Below, in pieces: positions 8,870 to 17,718 of a stretch of DNA of 64,000 nucleotides. The notes beneath the pieces were generated by a model. The model did no database searches. It worked only from the letters and a program-made list of their open reading frames with translations, and was not told where the DNA came from. The position numbers and the translations under genes were made by a program. The stretch is from Guptibacillus algicola (GTDB lineage: Bacteria > Bacillota > Bacilli > Bacillales > Guptibacillaceae), in assembly GCF_020171805.1 (NCBI RefSeq), contig NZ_JAIVAF010000001.1, forward strand, positions 620,001 to 684,000, in the 5' to 3' direction. The first letter of the stretch is position 1; each line of letters begins with the position of its first letter.

Positions 8870-8922
8870 ACACCTGTCCATTCATTTTACCATGACGGCA
8901 TCAAGAATGAAAAAACAGGTGT
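8870..8922. repeat. Inverted repeat in the polA leader region
   Basis: ACACCTGT (8870-8877) and ACAGGTGT (8915-8922) form perfect 8-bp arms, with an inner CATTC/GAATG pair at 8879-8883 and 8905-8909. The repeat lies 64 to 116 bases upstream of the polA start. It has no T tract in the polA direction, so it is not a simple terminator. Confidence 0.5.
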
Positions 8923-8938
8923 GATTGCGTTTCTTTTC

Positions 8939-8965
8939 AAAAAAAAGAGACGAGTAGAACTCGTC
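8939..8965 (-). terminator. Intrinsic terminator after phoR
   Basis: A perfect 7-bp stem GACGAGT/ACTCGTC with loop AGA is followed by TCTTTTTTTT on the minus strand, about 95 bases after the phoR stop. Confidence 0.85.
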
Positions 8966-9060
8966 TAAAATCATGCTCTAGTCATGATGAAGGGGTCAAT
9001 TGTTACTTTACAGAAATAATTTTAAGGGCGTATAAACAAAGTGTAAACTTAACGTAAACT

Positions 9061-10479
9061 TTAATAAATTCGTTCTTTGAGAAGCGTAATCGTGAAAGTA
9101 GATCCCTCACCAAGCTCACTATCAACAGATATTTTACCATTATGTGCTTCCACAAGATGTTTCACGATCGCAAGACCAAGCCCTGTTCCACCAAGGTTCC
9201 TGCTTCTAGCCTTATCGACACGATAAAAGCGTTCAAAAATTCTTGGCAACTCTTCTTTTTTTATACCGATGCCGTTGTCAGTAATTTTGAATTCTACCGT
9301 ATCAACTTGTTCTTTTACGTATATGTTTACTTTTCCGTTCTCTGGTGTGTAAGTCAAGCTATTAGATATCAAGTTCAAAAACACTTGTTTTAGTCGATGA
9401 ACGTCCCCTTTAATTTGTGTATCCCCTTCATACGAAGCGATCACTTCAATCGCTTTCTTATCTGCTTTATTCTTCGTCAATAGCACACAATCATCAACGA
9501 TCTCTTTAAGATTAGCGTCCTGCCAATTTAGAGAAAAATGTTTCTGTTCCATCTTAGATAAATCGAGTAAATCTTGAATTAGTGTCTGAAGACGATCACT
9601 TTCATCGTGAATGATTGTAAGAAATTTTGTACGAAATTCCTTATTTTCCATTGCGCCATCCAACAACGTTTCTGCAAACCCTTTTAACGAGGTTACCGGT
9701 GTTTTGAGTTCATGAGAGACATTCGCAACAAAGTCTTTTCTCATTTGCTCAAGTTTCTTTATATCCGTAATATCATGAAAAACGAGTACAACGCCCTTCA
9801 TCTGATCATCATGTGCAAGGATAGGAGCACCAGAAACATCGAAATGACGAAACTCTAATCCCACTGGAAGTTCAACTTGTTTTTGAACCGTCCCTTCAAT
9901 CAATAGCGTCTCTTCCACTAATTGAACAATCTCTTCGTATGGAATCGATTCATAATAAAGTTCGTCTATGTAATCATTTGTGTCGATACCAAACGTGTCT
10001 TTGTAAAAGCGATTCACCAAATTGATGTGTCCTTTTACATCGATTAATATCAATCCGCTATTCATATTTTCAATTAATGTCATCAAACGATTTTGCTGAA
10101 TCTCATATGAATTAGTCATACTTTCTAAATTTCTAGCAAGGATATTGAGGGAATGGCTAAACTGTCCAGTCTCATCCAACTTGTATTCATACGTCCGTGC
10201 TTTGAAATTACCTGAAGCTAATTCGTTGGCAACTTTTAGTGCCCCTTCAAGAGGTTTTGTTAACCTACTTGAAATCCGAAAACTAATGTAAACGAAAAGC
10301 AAATAAGCAATTCCAAACGCAATACTAAGCACCCACCACATATTTTTGAGCTGTTCATTAGAAGCCTCTGCAAACAAGATTCCTTCGAATATGTTTCCAA
10401 GTAACACGACCATCATAACGAATACAAAAAAGAGTACAATAAATTGTCCATTTAGAAAACGTGATCGAAAACGTTTCAT
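9061..10479 (-). CDS. phoR: Phosphate sensor histidine kinase PhoR, short form without extracytoplasmic domain
   Basis: The 472-residue kinase has two membrane segments at about 12-36 and 49-68 joined by only about 12 residues, then HAMP (69-121), PAS (about 130-240), the phospho-acceptor His256 in FVANVSHELKTP, and a HATPase domain with N box (NLISNSLTYTPE), DNGIGI and GGTGLGLAI. B. subtilis PhoR is about 579 residues with a roughly 100-150 residue outer domain between the segments, absent here. Sensing must therefore use the membrane, HAMP or PAS parts. The start overlaps the phoP stop by one base, so translation is coupled. The partner is PhoP, which controls phosphate-starvation genes. 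Confidence 0.92.
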   Translation of the reverse strand: MKRFRSRFLNGQFIVLFFVFVMMVVLLGNIFEGILFAEASNEQLKNMWWVLSIAFGIAYLLFVYISFRISSRLTKPLEGALKVANELASGNFKARTYEYKLDETGQFSHSLNILARNLESMTNSYEIQQNRLMTLIENMNSGLILIDVKGHINLVNRFYKDTFGIDTNDYIDELYYESIPYEEIVQLVEETLLIEGTVQKQVELPVGLEFRHFDVSGAPILAHDDQMKGVVLVFHDITDIKKLEQMRKDFVANVSHELKTPVTSLKGFAETLLDGAMENKEFRTKFLTIIHDESDRLQTLIQDLLDLSKMEQKHFSLNWQDANLKEIVDDCVLLTKNKADKKAIEVIASYEGDTQIKGDVHRLKQVFLNLISNSLTYTPENGKVNIYVKEQVDTVEFKITDNGIGIKKEELPRIFERFYRVDKARSRNLGGTGLGLAIVKHLVEAHNGKISVDSELGEGSTFTITLLKERIY

Positions 10480-11192
10480 TAGGTTGAAGGTCCTTCTAAC
10501 TTATACCCAAGACCTCGTATTGTCTTGATATACTCTGGTTTACGAGTATTTTGCTCAATCTTCTCTCTTAAATGACTAACGTGAACGTCAACAATTCGTG
10601 TATCTCCTACAAAGTCATAATTCCAGACCGCACTTAACAGCTGTTCACGCGTCAGAACTCTTCCTTTGTGTCGAACTAAATAAACAAGTAGCTCAAACTC
10701 TTTTGGAGTAACTTCCATCAGTTCACCCTGGAAGTATGCTTCATAATTATTTGGGTAAACATCTAACTCGCCAACTTGTATTCTTTCTCCTTCTTCTGTG
10801 GTTGATGACTTCATACCTTCTAACTGTTTTATTCTTCTAAGAATCGCTTTAACACGAGCCACAACTTCTCGTGGACTAAACGGTTTGGTCATATAGTCAT
10901 CCGCACCAAGCTCAAGTCCTAATACTTTATCAAATTCATCATCCTTGGCCGTCAACATAAGGACAGGTGTAAAGATATGTCGACTTCTCAGTTCTTTACA
11001 AACCTCAAGTCCGTCCATCTCTGGCAACATTAAATCAAGAATGATGCAATTCGGCTTATCTAATTCAACCTTCTCTAGAGCTTCCGCTCCATCGTCTGCA
11101 GTTACAACTTCATAACCCGCTTGTTCAAGATTGAATTGAAGCAATGTCTGAATAGACATCTCATCTTCAACTACAAGTATCTTCTGAGCCAT
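10479..11192 (-). CDS. phoP: Phosphate response regulator PhoP (OmpR/PhoB family)
   Basis: The 237-residue protein has a receiver domain with acidic pocket VEDE (9-11), phospho-acceptor Asp53 (IILDLMLPEMDG), Thr in MLTAKD and Lys in DDYMTKPFSPRE. The C-terminal winged helix (about 135-235) ends RIVDVHVSHLREKIE...IRGLGYKLE. PhoP activates phosphate-starvation genes and shifts wall polymers from teichoic to teichuronic acid in relatives. GGGGG precedes the ATG at 11192. The 259 bases upstream to the maoC terminator must hold the promoter, but I see no convincing -35 or PhoP boxes there. Confidence 0.95.
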   Translation of the reverse strand: MAQKILVVEDEMSIQTLLQFNLEQAGYEVVTADDGAEALEKVELDKPNCIILDLMLPEMDGLEVCKELRSRHIFTPVLMLTAKDDEFDKVLGLELGADDYMTKPFSPREVVARVKAILRRIKQLEGMKSSTTEEGERIQVGELDVYPNNYEAYFQGELMEVTPKEFELLVYLVRHKGRVLTREQLLSAVWNYDFVGDTRIVDVHVSHLREKIEQNTRKPEYIKTIRGLGYKLEGPST

Positions 11193-11451
11193 TGTATTAC
11201 CCCCTAAACATTTTCCCCATTCATCTATGTTCTAGAGCCAATTACCAGGACTTCTTTTATTTTTTCCTGAATACCTACATAATACTATTCTTTTCACAAA
11301 GGAAAAAGAGATACTTATCGAGGTTTTTATAATAATGATGTAATTTGACCTTCATGTTGTTAGGACGAAACGAATGAAACACCACTTTCCATTACATCGA
11401 TAGTTTCTATTTAATCACAGAAATTGATTAAAGCGAACTTTTTTGACCAAC

Positions 11452-11475
11452 AAAAAAGAGCCTCTTTCGGCTCTT
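11452..11475 (-). terminator. Intrinsic terminator after maoC-like gene
   Basis: A 7-bp stem AAGAGCC/GGCTCTT (11456-11462, 11469-11475) overlaps the stop codon of the MaoC-like gene and is followed by T6 on the minus strand. Confidence 0.8.
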
Positions 11476-11953
11476 AGAAATTCTCAAATGAAGTTGTTTT
11501 CGTCAAAGGCTTTGTTGGATATGGCGGGCAAACAACGAATTGTCCGTTTAAAATAACAGTCCCCTCTTCATTTTCCCCTTCAACCTTTACAGTAATTTCG
11601 TGATCTTGATTATTGACGTCAATTACTTCAAAACCAAATTGAACAGATTCATAATGATAAACAGGATTCAGAAAGTCCACTTCCTGTTTTTTCACGCTAC
11701 TACCTGGACCTGGGAGGTATTTTGAGATAGCACCCGTAACGATAGCTAACAGCATAATCTGTGGAACGATCGGCTTCTTGAATGGTGTTAATGATGCATA
11801 ATCGTGTTGAATGAAAAGAGGATTATTGTCGTTAGAAATTCCAAGATACAATAACAGCTCTCGATCATCTATTTTTTCTGTCACTTCCAATTTCTCACCA
11901 ACTGAAATTTCTTCGATCATTCGGCCAATCTTGCGTTTTTTTCCTAATAGCAT
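11474..11953 (-). CDS. MaoC-like hot-dog fold protein
   Basis: The 159-residue protein has a MaoC/hot-dog layout: EISVGEKLEVTEKI near the start, then YLGISNDNNPLFIQHDYA, which resembles the hydratase motif of R-specific enoyl-CoA hydratases (D-x(4)-H), although the catalytic Asp-His spacing is altered (SNDNNPLFIQHD). The actual substrate is unknown. The start at 11953 is preferred to an ATG seven codons upstream because GGGGGA sits just before it. A MaoC-family gene between mdh and phoP occurs in several bacilli. A CcpA-like palindrome lies 27 bases upstream. Confidence 0.8.
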   Translation of the reverse strand: MLLGKKRKIGRMIEEISVGEKLEVTEKIDDRELLLYLGISNDNNPLFIQHDYASLTPFKKPIVPQIMLLAIVTGAISKYLPGPGSSVKKQEVDFLNPVYHYESVQFGFEVIDVNNQDHEITVKVEGENEEGTVILNGQFVVCPPYPTKPLTKTTSFENF

Positions 11954-11979
11954 GATACATCCCCCTTTAACCATAGTGA

Positions 11980-11991
11980 GAAAGCGCTTTC
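11980..11991. promoter_or_regulatory. Candidate catabolite-responsive element (cre)
   Basis: A perfect 12-bp palindrome GAAAGCGCTTTC matches the core of CcpA cre sites (TGAAAGCGCTTTCA) at 12 of 14 positions. It lies between the mdh terminator and the MaoC-like gene, where binding could block transcription. Confidence 0.45.
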
Positions 11992-11999
11992 TTTCTTTT

Positions 12000-12028
12000 A
12001 GTAAAAGAGATCCGGTATGAACCGGATC
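12000..12028 (-). terminator. Intrinsic terminator after mdh
   Basis: An 8-bp stem GATCCGGT/ACCGGATC with loop ATGA (12009-12028) is followed on the minus strand by TCTTTTAC. It ends the citZ-icd-mdh cluster. Confidence 0.8.
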
Positions 12029-12036
12029 GTCTTTTA

Positions 12037-12975
12037 TTAATTTAGCACTGTCATGACTTTGCGCACAGAATCAGCAGATTTATCTAATTGCTGTTTCTCA
12101 TCTTCTTTTAATTCAAGCTCGATGATTTCCTCGATTCCATTTCCGCCAATGATGGTAGGAACGCCAAGATATAATCCATCATATCCGTATTCGCCTTCAA
12201 GATAAGCGATTGTTGGAAGGACGCGGCGCTGATCTTTGAGAATGGCTTCAACCATTTCAACAAGAGAAGCAGCGGGAGCATAATAGGCACTTCCATTTCC
12301 TAGAAGGCTAACGATTTCTCCTCCACCTTTACGTGTGCGCTCTACAATCTCGTCGAGGCGCTCTTTAGAAATAAGGTTATTTAATGGTATTCCACCTGCA
12401 AAGGAGTAACGGACTAGAGGGACCATATCGTCACCATGTCCGCCTAGTACAAAACCAGTGATGTCTTTTACTGAAATATTAAGCTCTTCAGCAATAAACG
12501 AGCGGAAACGAGCTGTGTCTAGAATACCTGATTGACCAATAACGCGGTTTTTAGGTAAGCCGGACTCTTTATATACGGTATATGTCATCGCATCGACAGG
12601 GTTTGTAAGAACGACAATAAGCGTATTTGGAGAGTGCTTTACGATTTCATGAGTAACACTTTTCATGATCTTTGCATTTGTATTAACAAGATCGTCTCTG
12701 CTCATTCCCGGTTTTCTTGCAATTCCAGCCGTAATAACTACGATATCTGAATCCGCTGTATCCTCATAATTGGACGTTCCGATTATTTTGGAATCAAATC
12801 CTTGTACAGGACTCGCTTCGAACATATCGAGCGCTTTTCCTTTCGTCGGGCCTTCCTGATTTGGTATATCAACAAGCACTACATCAGATAGCTCTTTTTG
12901 AGCTAGTAAAAAAGCAGTTGTAGCACCAGTGAAACCCGCACCAATCACGGATACTTTTTTGCGTTTTATTGTCAT
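12037..12975 (-). CDS. mdh: Malate dehydrogenase (LDH-like type)
   Basis: The 312-residue NAD enzyme oxidises malate to oxaloacetate in the TCA cycle. Visible are the dinucleotide fold [16 protein letters not shown], the cofactor Asp in VVLVDIP, the substrate-binding arginine loop [12 protein letters not shown], and the catalytic pair in ILDTARFR and [11 protein letters not shown] with its active His. The length is exactly that of Bacillus Mdh. It lies 50 bases after icd in the citZ-icd-mdh (citC, citH in older nomenclature) cluster, preceded by AAAGGAGTG. Confidence 0.97.
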   Translation of the reverse strand: MTIKRKKVSVIGAGFTGATTAFLLAQKELSDVVLVDIPNQEGPTKGKALDMFEASPVQGFDSKIIGTSNYEDTADSDIVVITAGIARKPGMSRDDLVNTNAKIMKSVTHEIVKHSPNTLIVVLTNPVDAMTYTVYKESGLPKNRVIGQSGILDTARFRSFIAEELNISVKDITGFVLGGHGDDMVPLVRYSFAGGIPLNNLISKERLDEIVERTRKGGGEIVSLLGNGSAYYAPAASLVEMVEAILKDQRRVLPTIAYLEGEYGYDGLYLGVPTIIGGNGIEEIIELELKEDEKQQLDKSADSVRKVMTVLN

Positions 12976-13025
12976 ATGAACGCCACTCCTTTAAAGGAAA
13001 ATAATTCAAGATATAGTTCTAATCA

Positions 13026-14297
13026 TTAATTCATGTTTTTAATAAGTTCGTCACCGAATTCAGAAGTTTTTACTTCAGTTGCACCTTCCATTAGACGGGC
13101 GAAATCATACGTTACTACTTTGCTTGCGATCGTTTTTTCCATTGAATCTAAAACAAGCTTAGCAGCTTCATTCCATCCGATATGTTCAAGCATCAATACG
13201 CCTGAAAGAAGAACAGAAGAAGGATTAACTTTGTCTAATCCAGCATACTTCGGTGCAGTACCATGAGTAGCTTCAAAGATTGCATGTCCACTCTCATAGT
13301 TAATGTTAGCTCCAGGAGCAATTCCTATGCCACCAACCTGAGCTGCAAGTGCATCTGATACATAGTCACCATTCAAGTTCATCGTAGCTACTACATCAAA
13401 CTCTGCTGGGCGAGTTAAGATCTGCTGAAGGAAGATATCTGCAATCGCATCTTTAACGATAAGCTTGCCTTCTGCTTCTGCTTTAGATTGTGCTTCGTTA
13501 GCAGCATCTCTGCCTTTATCCTCTACGATTTGGTCATATTCAGCCCAAGTGAATACTTTATCTCCGAATTCTTGTTCAGCAACTTCATAACCCCAGTTCT
13601 TGAAAGCACCTTCAGTAAATTTCATGATGTTTCCTTTATGAACAAGCGTTACATTCTTACGTCCTTCATCAAGAGCATATTGAATCGCTGCTCTTACAAG
13701 ACGTTTTGTACCTTCTTCAGAAACTGGCTTGATTCCAATTCCAGAAGTTTCAGGGAAGCGAATGTTTTTCGCACCCATTTCTTCACGTAAGAAAGAAATG
13801 ACTTTCTTTACTTCGTCTGATCCCTTTTGGAACTCGATACCTGCATAGATATCTTCAGTGTTCTCACGGAAGATAACCATATCAGTGTCTTCAGGTCGCT
13901 TAACAGGAGAAGGTACCCCTTTGAAATAACGAACTGGGCGAAGACAAGTAAACAAATCTAGCTCTTGTCTAAGAGCAACATTAAGGGAACGGATTCCGCC
14001 TCCTACTGGAGTCGTAAGTGGCCCCTTAATCGCAATTATGTATTCGCGAATTGCTTCAAGTGTATCAGCAGGAAGCCATTCTCCTGTTTTATCATGAGCC
14101 TTAGCACCGGCATAAATTTCTTTCCAAGTAATACTCTTTTCACCAGAGTAAGCTTTATCAACCGCAGCTTCTAGTACGCGAGATGCTGCTGCCCAGATAT
14201 CTGGACCTGTTCCATCGCCTTCAATATATGGAATAATTGCATGATTTGGAACGTTTAGTACGCCATTATTTACGGTAATTTTTTCTCCATTAGCCAT
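13026..14297 (-). CDS. icd: NADP-dependent isocitrate dehydrogenase
   Basis: The 423-residue enzyme converts isocitrate to 2-oxoglutarate with [21 protein letters not shown] carries the substrate-binding Ser, Asn and Arg residues, and the metal site appears in [37 protein letters not shown] is the NADP-side loop. It lies between citZ and mdh with GAGG before the ATG. A large perfect hairpin separates it from citZ and may set relative mRNA levels. Confidence 0.97.
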   Translation of the reverse strand: MANGEKITVNNGVLNVPNHAIIPYIEGDGTGPDIWAAASRVLEAAVDKAYSGEKSITWKEIYAGAKAHDKTGEWLPADTLEAIREYIIAIKGPLTTPVGGGIRSLNVALRQELDLFTCLRPVRYFKGVPSPVKRPEDTDMVIFRENTEDIYAGIEFQKGSDEVKKVISFLREEMGAKNIRFPETSGIGIKPVSEEGTKRLVRAAIQYALDEGRKNVTLVHKGNIMKFTEGAFKNWGYEVAEQEFGDKVFTWAEYDQIVEDKGRDAANEAQSKAEAEGKLIVKDAIADIFLQQILTRPAEFDVVATMNLNGDYVSDALAAQVGGIGIAPGANINYESGHAIFEATHGTAPKYAGLDKVNPSSVLLSGVLMLEHIGWNEAAKLVLDSMEKTIASKVVTYDFARLMEGATEVKTSEFGDELIKNMN

Positions 14298-14330
14298 TAT
14301 TATATTCCTCCTATTGAATCTACATTTATT

Positions 14331-14359
14331 AATAGGGAAGGAGTAACTCCTTCCCTATT
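14331..14359. repeat. Perfect 13-bp hairpin between citZ and icd
   Basis: AATAGGGAAGGAG and CTCCTTCCCTATT flank a TAA loop. On the minus strand, the sense of citZ-icd, it is followed by AATAAATG rather than a T run, so full termination is doubtful. Partial termination or 3'-end protection of citZ mRNA is more likely. Confidence 0.7.
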
Positions 14360-14364
14360 TTGTT

Positions 14365-15480
14365 TTATCGATTTTCTACGCTGACATATGATTGGTTTGT
14401 TGCTCCTACGTACTCTGCACGAGGACGGATCAAGCGGTTATTGCTATACTGCTCAAGGATATGAGCGATCCAACCTGACACACGGCTTACAGCGAATAGT
14501 GGTGTGAACAAATCATGGTCAATGCCAAGACTATGATAAACAGAAGCAGAATAGAAATCTACGTTTGGCGGCAAGCCTTTTTCGTCTCTAACGATCTGTT
14601 CCATCTTTGTAGACATTTCGTACCACTTTGTTTCTCCAGTTAATTCAGTAAGCTTACGGGACATTTCTTTAAGATGCTTCGCACGAGGGTCTCCAGTTTT
14701 GTACACTCTGTGACCAAAGCCCATGATTTTTTCTTTCTTTTCAAAAGCCTGATGAAGGTAAGAATCGACGTTCTCAACACTACCTATTTCACTTAGCATT
14801 TTCATAACTCTTTCGTTTGCTCCACCGTGAAGTGGGCCTTTAAGAGCTCCAATTGCTGAAGTAACACCTGAGTAAATATCCGAAAGCGTGGCTACACATA
14901 CACGACCAGTAAATGTTGATGCATTTAATTCATGGTCAGCGTGTAGAACTAGCGCTTTATTGATTGCAGTAACTGCTACCTCTTCTGGCATCTCACCATT
15001 CAGTGTAAAGAGGAAATTTGCTGCGAAACTAAGGTCTTTCTTAGGGCTGATCGGCTCTTTCCCTTCACGAATACGTGAAAAAGTTGTAACAACTGTAGGG
15101 ATTTTCGCCTGAAGACGAATTGCCTTACGGTAGTTCGCTTCTTCACTCATATCATCTGCTTCTTCATCATACAGTGCAAGTGTTGAAACTGCTGTACGAA
15201 GTGCAGCCATTGGAGAAACCTTATCACTTGGATAAGATTTAATTTGATTAATGATTTCTTCAGGAATCACAGCATCTTCCGCAAGCTTTGCAGAGAACTG
15301 ATCCAATTCTTGTTTGTTAGGAAGTTTATCATTCCACAACAAATAGATTACTTCTTCAAAGCTAGCATTCTCAGCTAGGTCATCAATGTTGTAACCTCTG
15401 TATGTTAAGACATCGTTTACAATTGAACTTATAGATGATGTAGTAGCAACAACGCCTTCTAAACCGCGAGTAGTCGTCAT
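14365..15480 (-). CDS. citZ: Citrate synthase (CitZ, major vegetative type)
   Basis: The 371-residue enzyme condenses acetyl-CoA with oxaloacetate. Active-site regions are HADHELNASTF, GPLHGGANERV with its catalytic His, FGHRVYKTGDPRAKHL and NVDFYSASVYHSLGI with the catalytic Asp. The start at 15480 (MTTTRGLEGVVA) follows GGAGAGGG; the longer frame opens seven codons upstream without support. It heads the citZ-icd-mdh cluster. Confidence 0.97.
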   Translation of the reverse strand: MTTTRGLEGVVATTSSISSIVNDVLTYRGYNIDDLAENASFEEVIYLLWNDKLPNKQELDQFSAKLAEDAVIPEEIINQIKSYPSDKVSPMAALRTAVSTLALYDEEADDMSEEANYRKAIRLQAKIPTVVTTFSRIREGKEPISPKKDLSFAANFLFTLNGEMPEEVAVTAINKALVLHADHELNASTFTGRVCVATLSDIYSGVTSAIGALKGPLHGGANERVMKMLSEIGSVENVDSYLHQAFEKKEKIMGFGHRVYKTGDPRAKHLKEMSRKLTELTGETKWYEMSTKMEQIVRDEKGLPPNVDFYSASVYHSLGIDHDLFTPLFAVSRVSGWIAHILEQYSNNRLIRPRAEYVGATNQSYVSVENR

Positions 15481-15532
15481 ACTTTCCCTCTCCTTTTCCA
15501 TGTTAACATTCTTTTTTTCTAAAAATTCTGCT

Positions 15533-15549
15533 TTGATAACGCTTTACAA
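15533..15549 (-). promoter_or_regulatory. Weak cre-like dyad in the citZ leader
   Basis: On the minus strand TTGTAAAGCGTTATCAA resembles a CcpA cre but carries one extra base in the left half. It lies about 45 bases into the predicted citZ transcript, a place where CcpA roadblocks occur. The 5' leader around it holds no credible gene. Confidence 0.3.
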
Positions 15550-15600
15550 ACGCTCCAAAAAAAAAGGAATCTTATGTACAAAGAAGGTGCGTCCGTCTCC

Positions 15601-15629
15601 ATTATAAACAAAAATCTGACATTTGTGAA
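15601..15629 (-). promoter_or_regulatory. SigA promoter of citZ
   Basis: TTCACA and TATAAT are 17 bases apart on the minus strand, placing transcription start near 15594 and giving a leader of about 115 nt. Nothing else convincing is seen in the remaining non-coding bases 15630-15876. Confidence 0.7.
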
Positions 15630-15876
15630 TGAATATGCAAGATTTGGCGACTTCCTTTTTTTTCTTAAAAGCCTGTTGGTTACGTGTTTTCATAAGAATT
15701 TGTCGTACTATCCTTACTCTGAACGGTAGTTCAGTTTCAAAACTCGACAAAAAACACCCATCCCACTTCAACAGGTCTGATGTACTGTAAAAGGAAGATT
15801 CCTTCAAACTAAACAGAACACTTATCTAAGCATAACAAACATTTCAAAATTTTTCACGAAATCAGCTAAAATGCAT

Positions 15877-15906
15877 TTGATTGGCTCAATCGAACAAGTG
15901 TATTAT
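15877..15906 (+). promoter_or_regulatory. SigA-like promoter of ytvI
   Basis: TTGATT and TATTAT are separated by 18 bases, about 30 bases upstream of the ytvI start codon. Confidence 0.5.
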
Positions 15907-15938
15907 TAAAGTAGAATACTTTTGGAGGAGGCGCTTTA

Positions 15939-17063
15939 TTGAACTGGCATTATGTACACAGCATTCTCCGATTCTTAATCGTAATCGCAGCTGTAGTGTT
16001 CGGTTTGTTTATACTCTATTATATTTGGCACTTTGCTTACCCTTTTGTAATCGCCTTGCTCCTGGCCTTCTTGATCAACCCACTCGTCGATCTTCTTGAA
16101 GCGAAAGTGAAAATGCCAAGGGCAGCTGCTGTTGCACTATCGATTGTATTCTTGATCGGAGTACTCGCAGCTTTTTTAACACTTCTTGTAAACGAAATCG
16201 TACAAGGAGTCGTTTACTTAGCAGACGTTTTGCCTGAGAACTTTAGAGAAATTGTCACCTTTATTGAAGAGCTTTTCGTTTCTCAAGTTTTGCCTTTATA
16301 TAATCAGCTTGAGGACCTTTTTAAAGATTTAAACAAAGACCAGCAAACTACGATCATGGATAATATACAATCGGTCGGAACGACTGTGACTACTGCTGTT
16401 ACGGATATTCTGCAAGCACTAGTAGAAGGGATACGTTCTATCATCATCAGCTTACCAACAATTATTACAGTACTCATCTTCTCATTGTTGGCTACCTTCT
16501 TTATAAGCAAAGACTGGTATAAGTTCATCCGTTGGGTAAAGAAAAAGGTATCGAGTGATATCCAACGAAGTATCGGTTCTGTATACAAAGATTTGAGAAA
16601 AGCACTCTTCGGCTTTATTAAAGCTCAGCTCACGTTAATTTCCATGACTGCTGCAATCGTTCTCGTAGGTCTTCTGATTCTTCGTGTTGAATATGCTGTT
16701 ACAATTTCTATAATCATTGGGATTGTTGATCTTCTTCCATACCTTGGTACAGGAGCAGTGTTTGTACCGTGGATGATCTATTCATTCCTCACTGGGAATT
16801 ATGGGTTAACGATTGGGCTAGCTATACTCTATGGAATTGTCGTTATTCAACGTCAATTAGTAGAACCTAAAGTATTATCCTCGAACATCGGTCTCGACCC
16901 CCTCGCAACGTTAATCGCACTGTTTGTGGGGTTCCAAATCTTTGGGTTCATCGGATTAATCATCGGCCCCGTGTTCCTCGTTGTTCTCAAAACGTTGTAT
17001 CACGCAAATGTGTTTAAAGATATTTGGCATTATATTATCGGTGAAAACAAAAGAAAAAGCTGA
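15939..17063 (+). CDS. ytvI: AI-2E transporter family membrane protein YtvI (sporulation-associated)
   Basis: The 374-residue protein belongs to the large UPF0118/AI-2E family: hydrophobic segments at about 8-60 in pairs, a soluble loop around 90-150, and five or so segments to the end, with the family stretch IIGIVDLLPYLGTGAVFVPW and LVEPKVLSSNIGLDPLATL. The substrate is not known. YtvI is annotated as a sporulation integral membrane protein in relatives. It starts with TTG at 15939, eight bases after GGAGGAG. It is divergent from citZ and convergent with fxsA. Confidence 0.88.
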   Translation: MNWHYVHSILRFLIVIAAVVFGLFILYYIWHFAYPFVIALLLAFLINPLVDLLEAKVKMPRAAAVALSIVFLIGVLAAFLTLLVNEIVQGVVYLADVLPENFREIVTFIEELFVSQVLPLYNQLEDLFKDLNKDQQTTIMDNIQSVGTTVTTAVTDILQALVEGIRSIIISLPTIITVLIFSLLATFFISKDWYKFIRWVKKKVSSDIQRSIGSVYKDLRKALFGFIKAQLTLISMTAAIVLVGLLILRVEYAVTISIIIGIVDLLPYLGTGAVFVPWMIYSFLTGNYGLTIGLAILYGIVVIQRQLVEPKVLSSNIGLDPLATLIALFVGFQIFGFIGLIIGPVFLVVLKTLYHANVFKDIWHYIIGENKRKS

Positions 17064-17086
17064 AGGAAGAGTCCTTCAGCTTCAAG

Positions 17087-17116
17087 CTGTCGATGAATAC
17101 TCGACAGTTTTTTTAT
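17087..17116 (+). terminator. Intrinsic terminator after ytvI
   Basis: CTGTCGA/TCGACAG followed by T8. A second perfect stem (AAGCTGAAGGA/TCCTTCAGCTT, 17057-17082) lies just before it, overlapping the ytvI stop codon, so two hairpins are in tandem. Confidence 0.85.
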
Positions 17117-17165
17117 TATCTAAAAGTGGTCATGATCCCACTCAAAGTTGTCTCTTATTGGGTTA

Positions 17166-17558
17166 TCATCTCTTTATAAACACGAATTGACCATTATTCA
17201 TCCTTTTTTCAAGAAACTTGCGTAGCCAGCGCTTGAAGGGTCTTCTAGTTGCTGGTATTAGAAGACAAAACCCAATCGCATCTGTAATAAAACCAGGCGT
17301 AAGCAACACTACTCCACCTACTAGAATGCACAATCCATCAAGGATTGCATCTCCAGGCATCTGACCAGTTTGCATCTGTCGATTAACCTTTTGTATAGCA
17401 TCCGAACCTTCTTTCTTGGCAAGCCAAGCTCCAAGTACACCAGTTCCAATGATTAATAATATTGTAGGAATCAACCCTAATGTCCGCCCTGACAAAAGCA
17501 ATAGACCTATTTCAAGAGCTGGGACTAAAATGATAAAAAGAAGCAAGATACGAAACAT
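17166..17558 (-). CDS. fxsA: FxsA family membrane protein
   Basis: The 130-residue protein has an N-terminal membrane segment (about 1-20), a second at 25-48 with TLGLIPTILLIIGTGVLGAW, and a third near 80-103 with GGVVLLTPGFITDAIGFCLL, the hallmark of FxsA. The C-terminus is basic. E. coli FxsA alleviates phage T7 exclusion by F plasmid; its normal role in Bacillus (YtwI) is unknown. It lies downstream of pyk, separated by a strong terminator. Confidence 0.88.
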   Translation of the reverse strand: MFRILLLFIILVPALEIGLLLLSGRTLGLIPTILLIIGTGVLGAWLAKKEGSDAIQKVNRQMQTGQMPGDAILDGLCILVGGVVLLTPGFITDAIGFCLLIPATRRPFKRWLRKFLEKRMNNGQFVFIKR

Positions 17559-17667
17559 GTTTCAGGGCCCCTTTGTTTATATTCGAGAAAGAAAATCCCG
17601 TTACTTTCTATTATAAATGATTTAAGCCATATTTCGTACTATGGCGATTTCGAACCTTAATTAGATG

Positions 17668-17702
17668 AAAAGGAAAAGGCTGCCGAATAGTCGGCAGCCT
17701 TT
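17668..17702 (-). terminator. Intrinsic terminator after pyk
   Basis: A perfect 12-bp stem AAAGGCTGCCGA/TCGGCAGCCTTT with loop ATAG runs on the minus strand into TTCCTTTTC. Confidence 0.85.
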
Positions 17703-17718
17703 CATCAAAAGTCAAAGC

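Noticed and set aside
15544-15807. An 87-codon minus-strand frame between citZ and ytvI
   Set aside because: It overlaps the predicted citZ promoter and leader, has no ribosome site, and its composition looks like translated AT-rich non-coding DNA.
17057-17116. Tandem hairpins after ytvI as a repeat array
   Set aside because: Only two unrelated stems; the second with T8 is an ordinary terminator.
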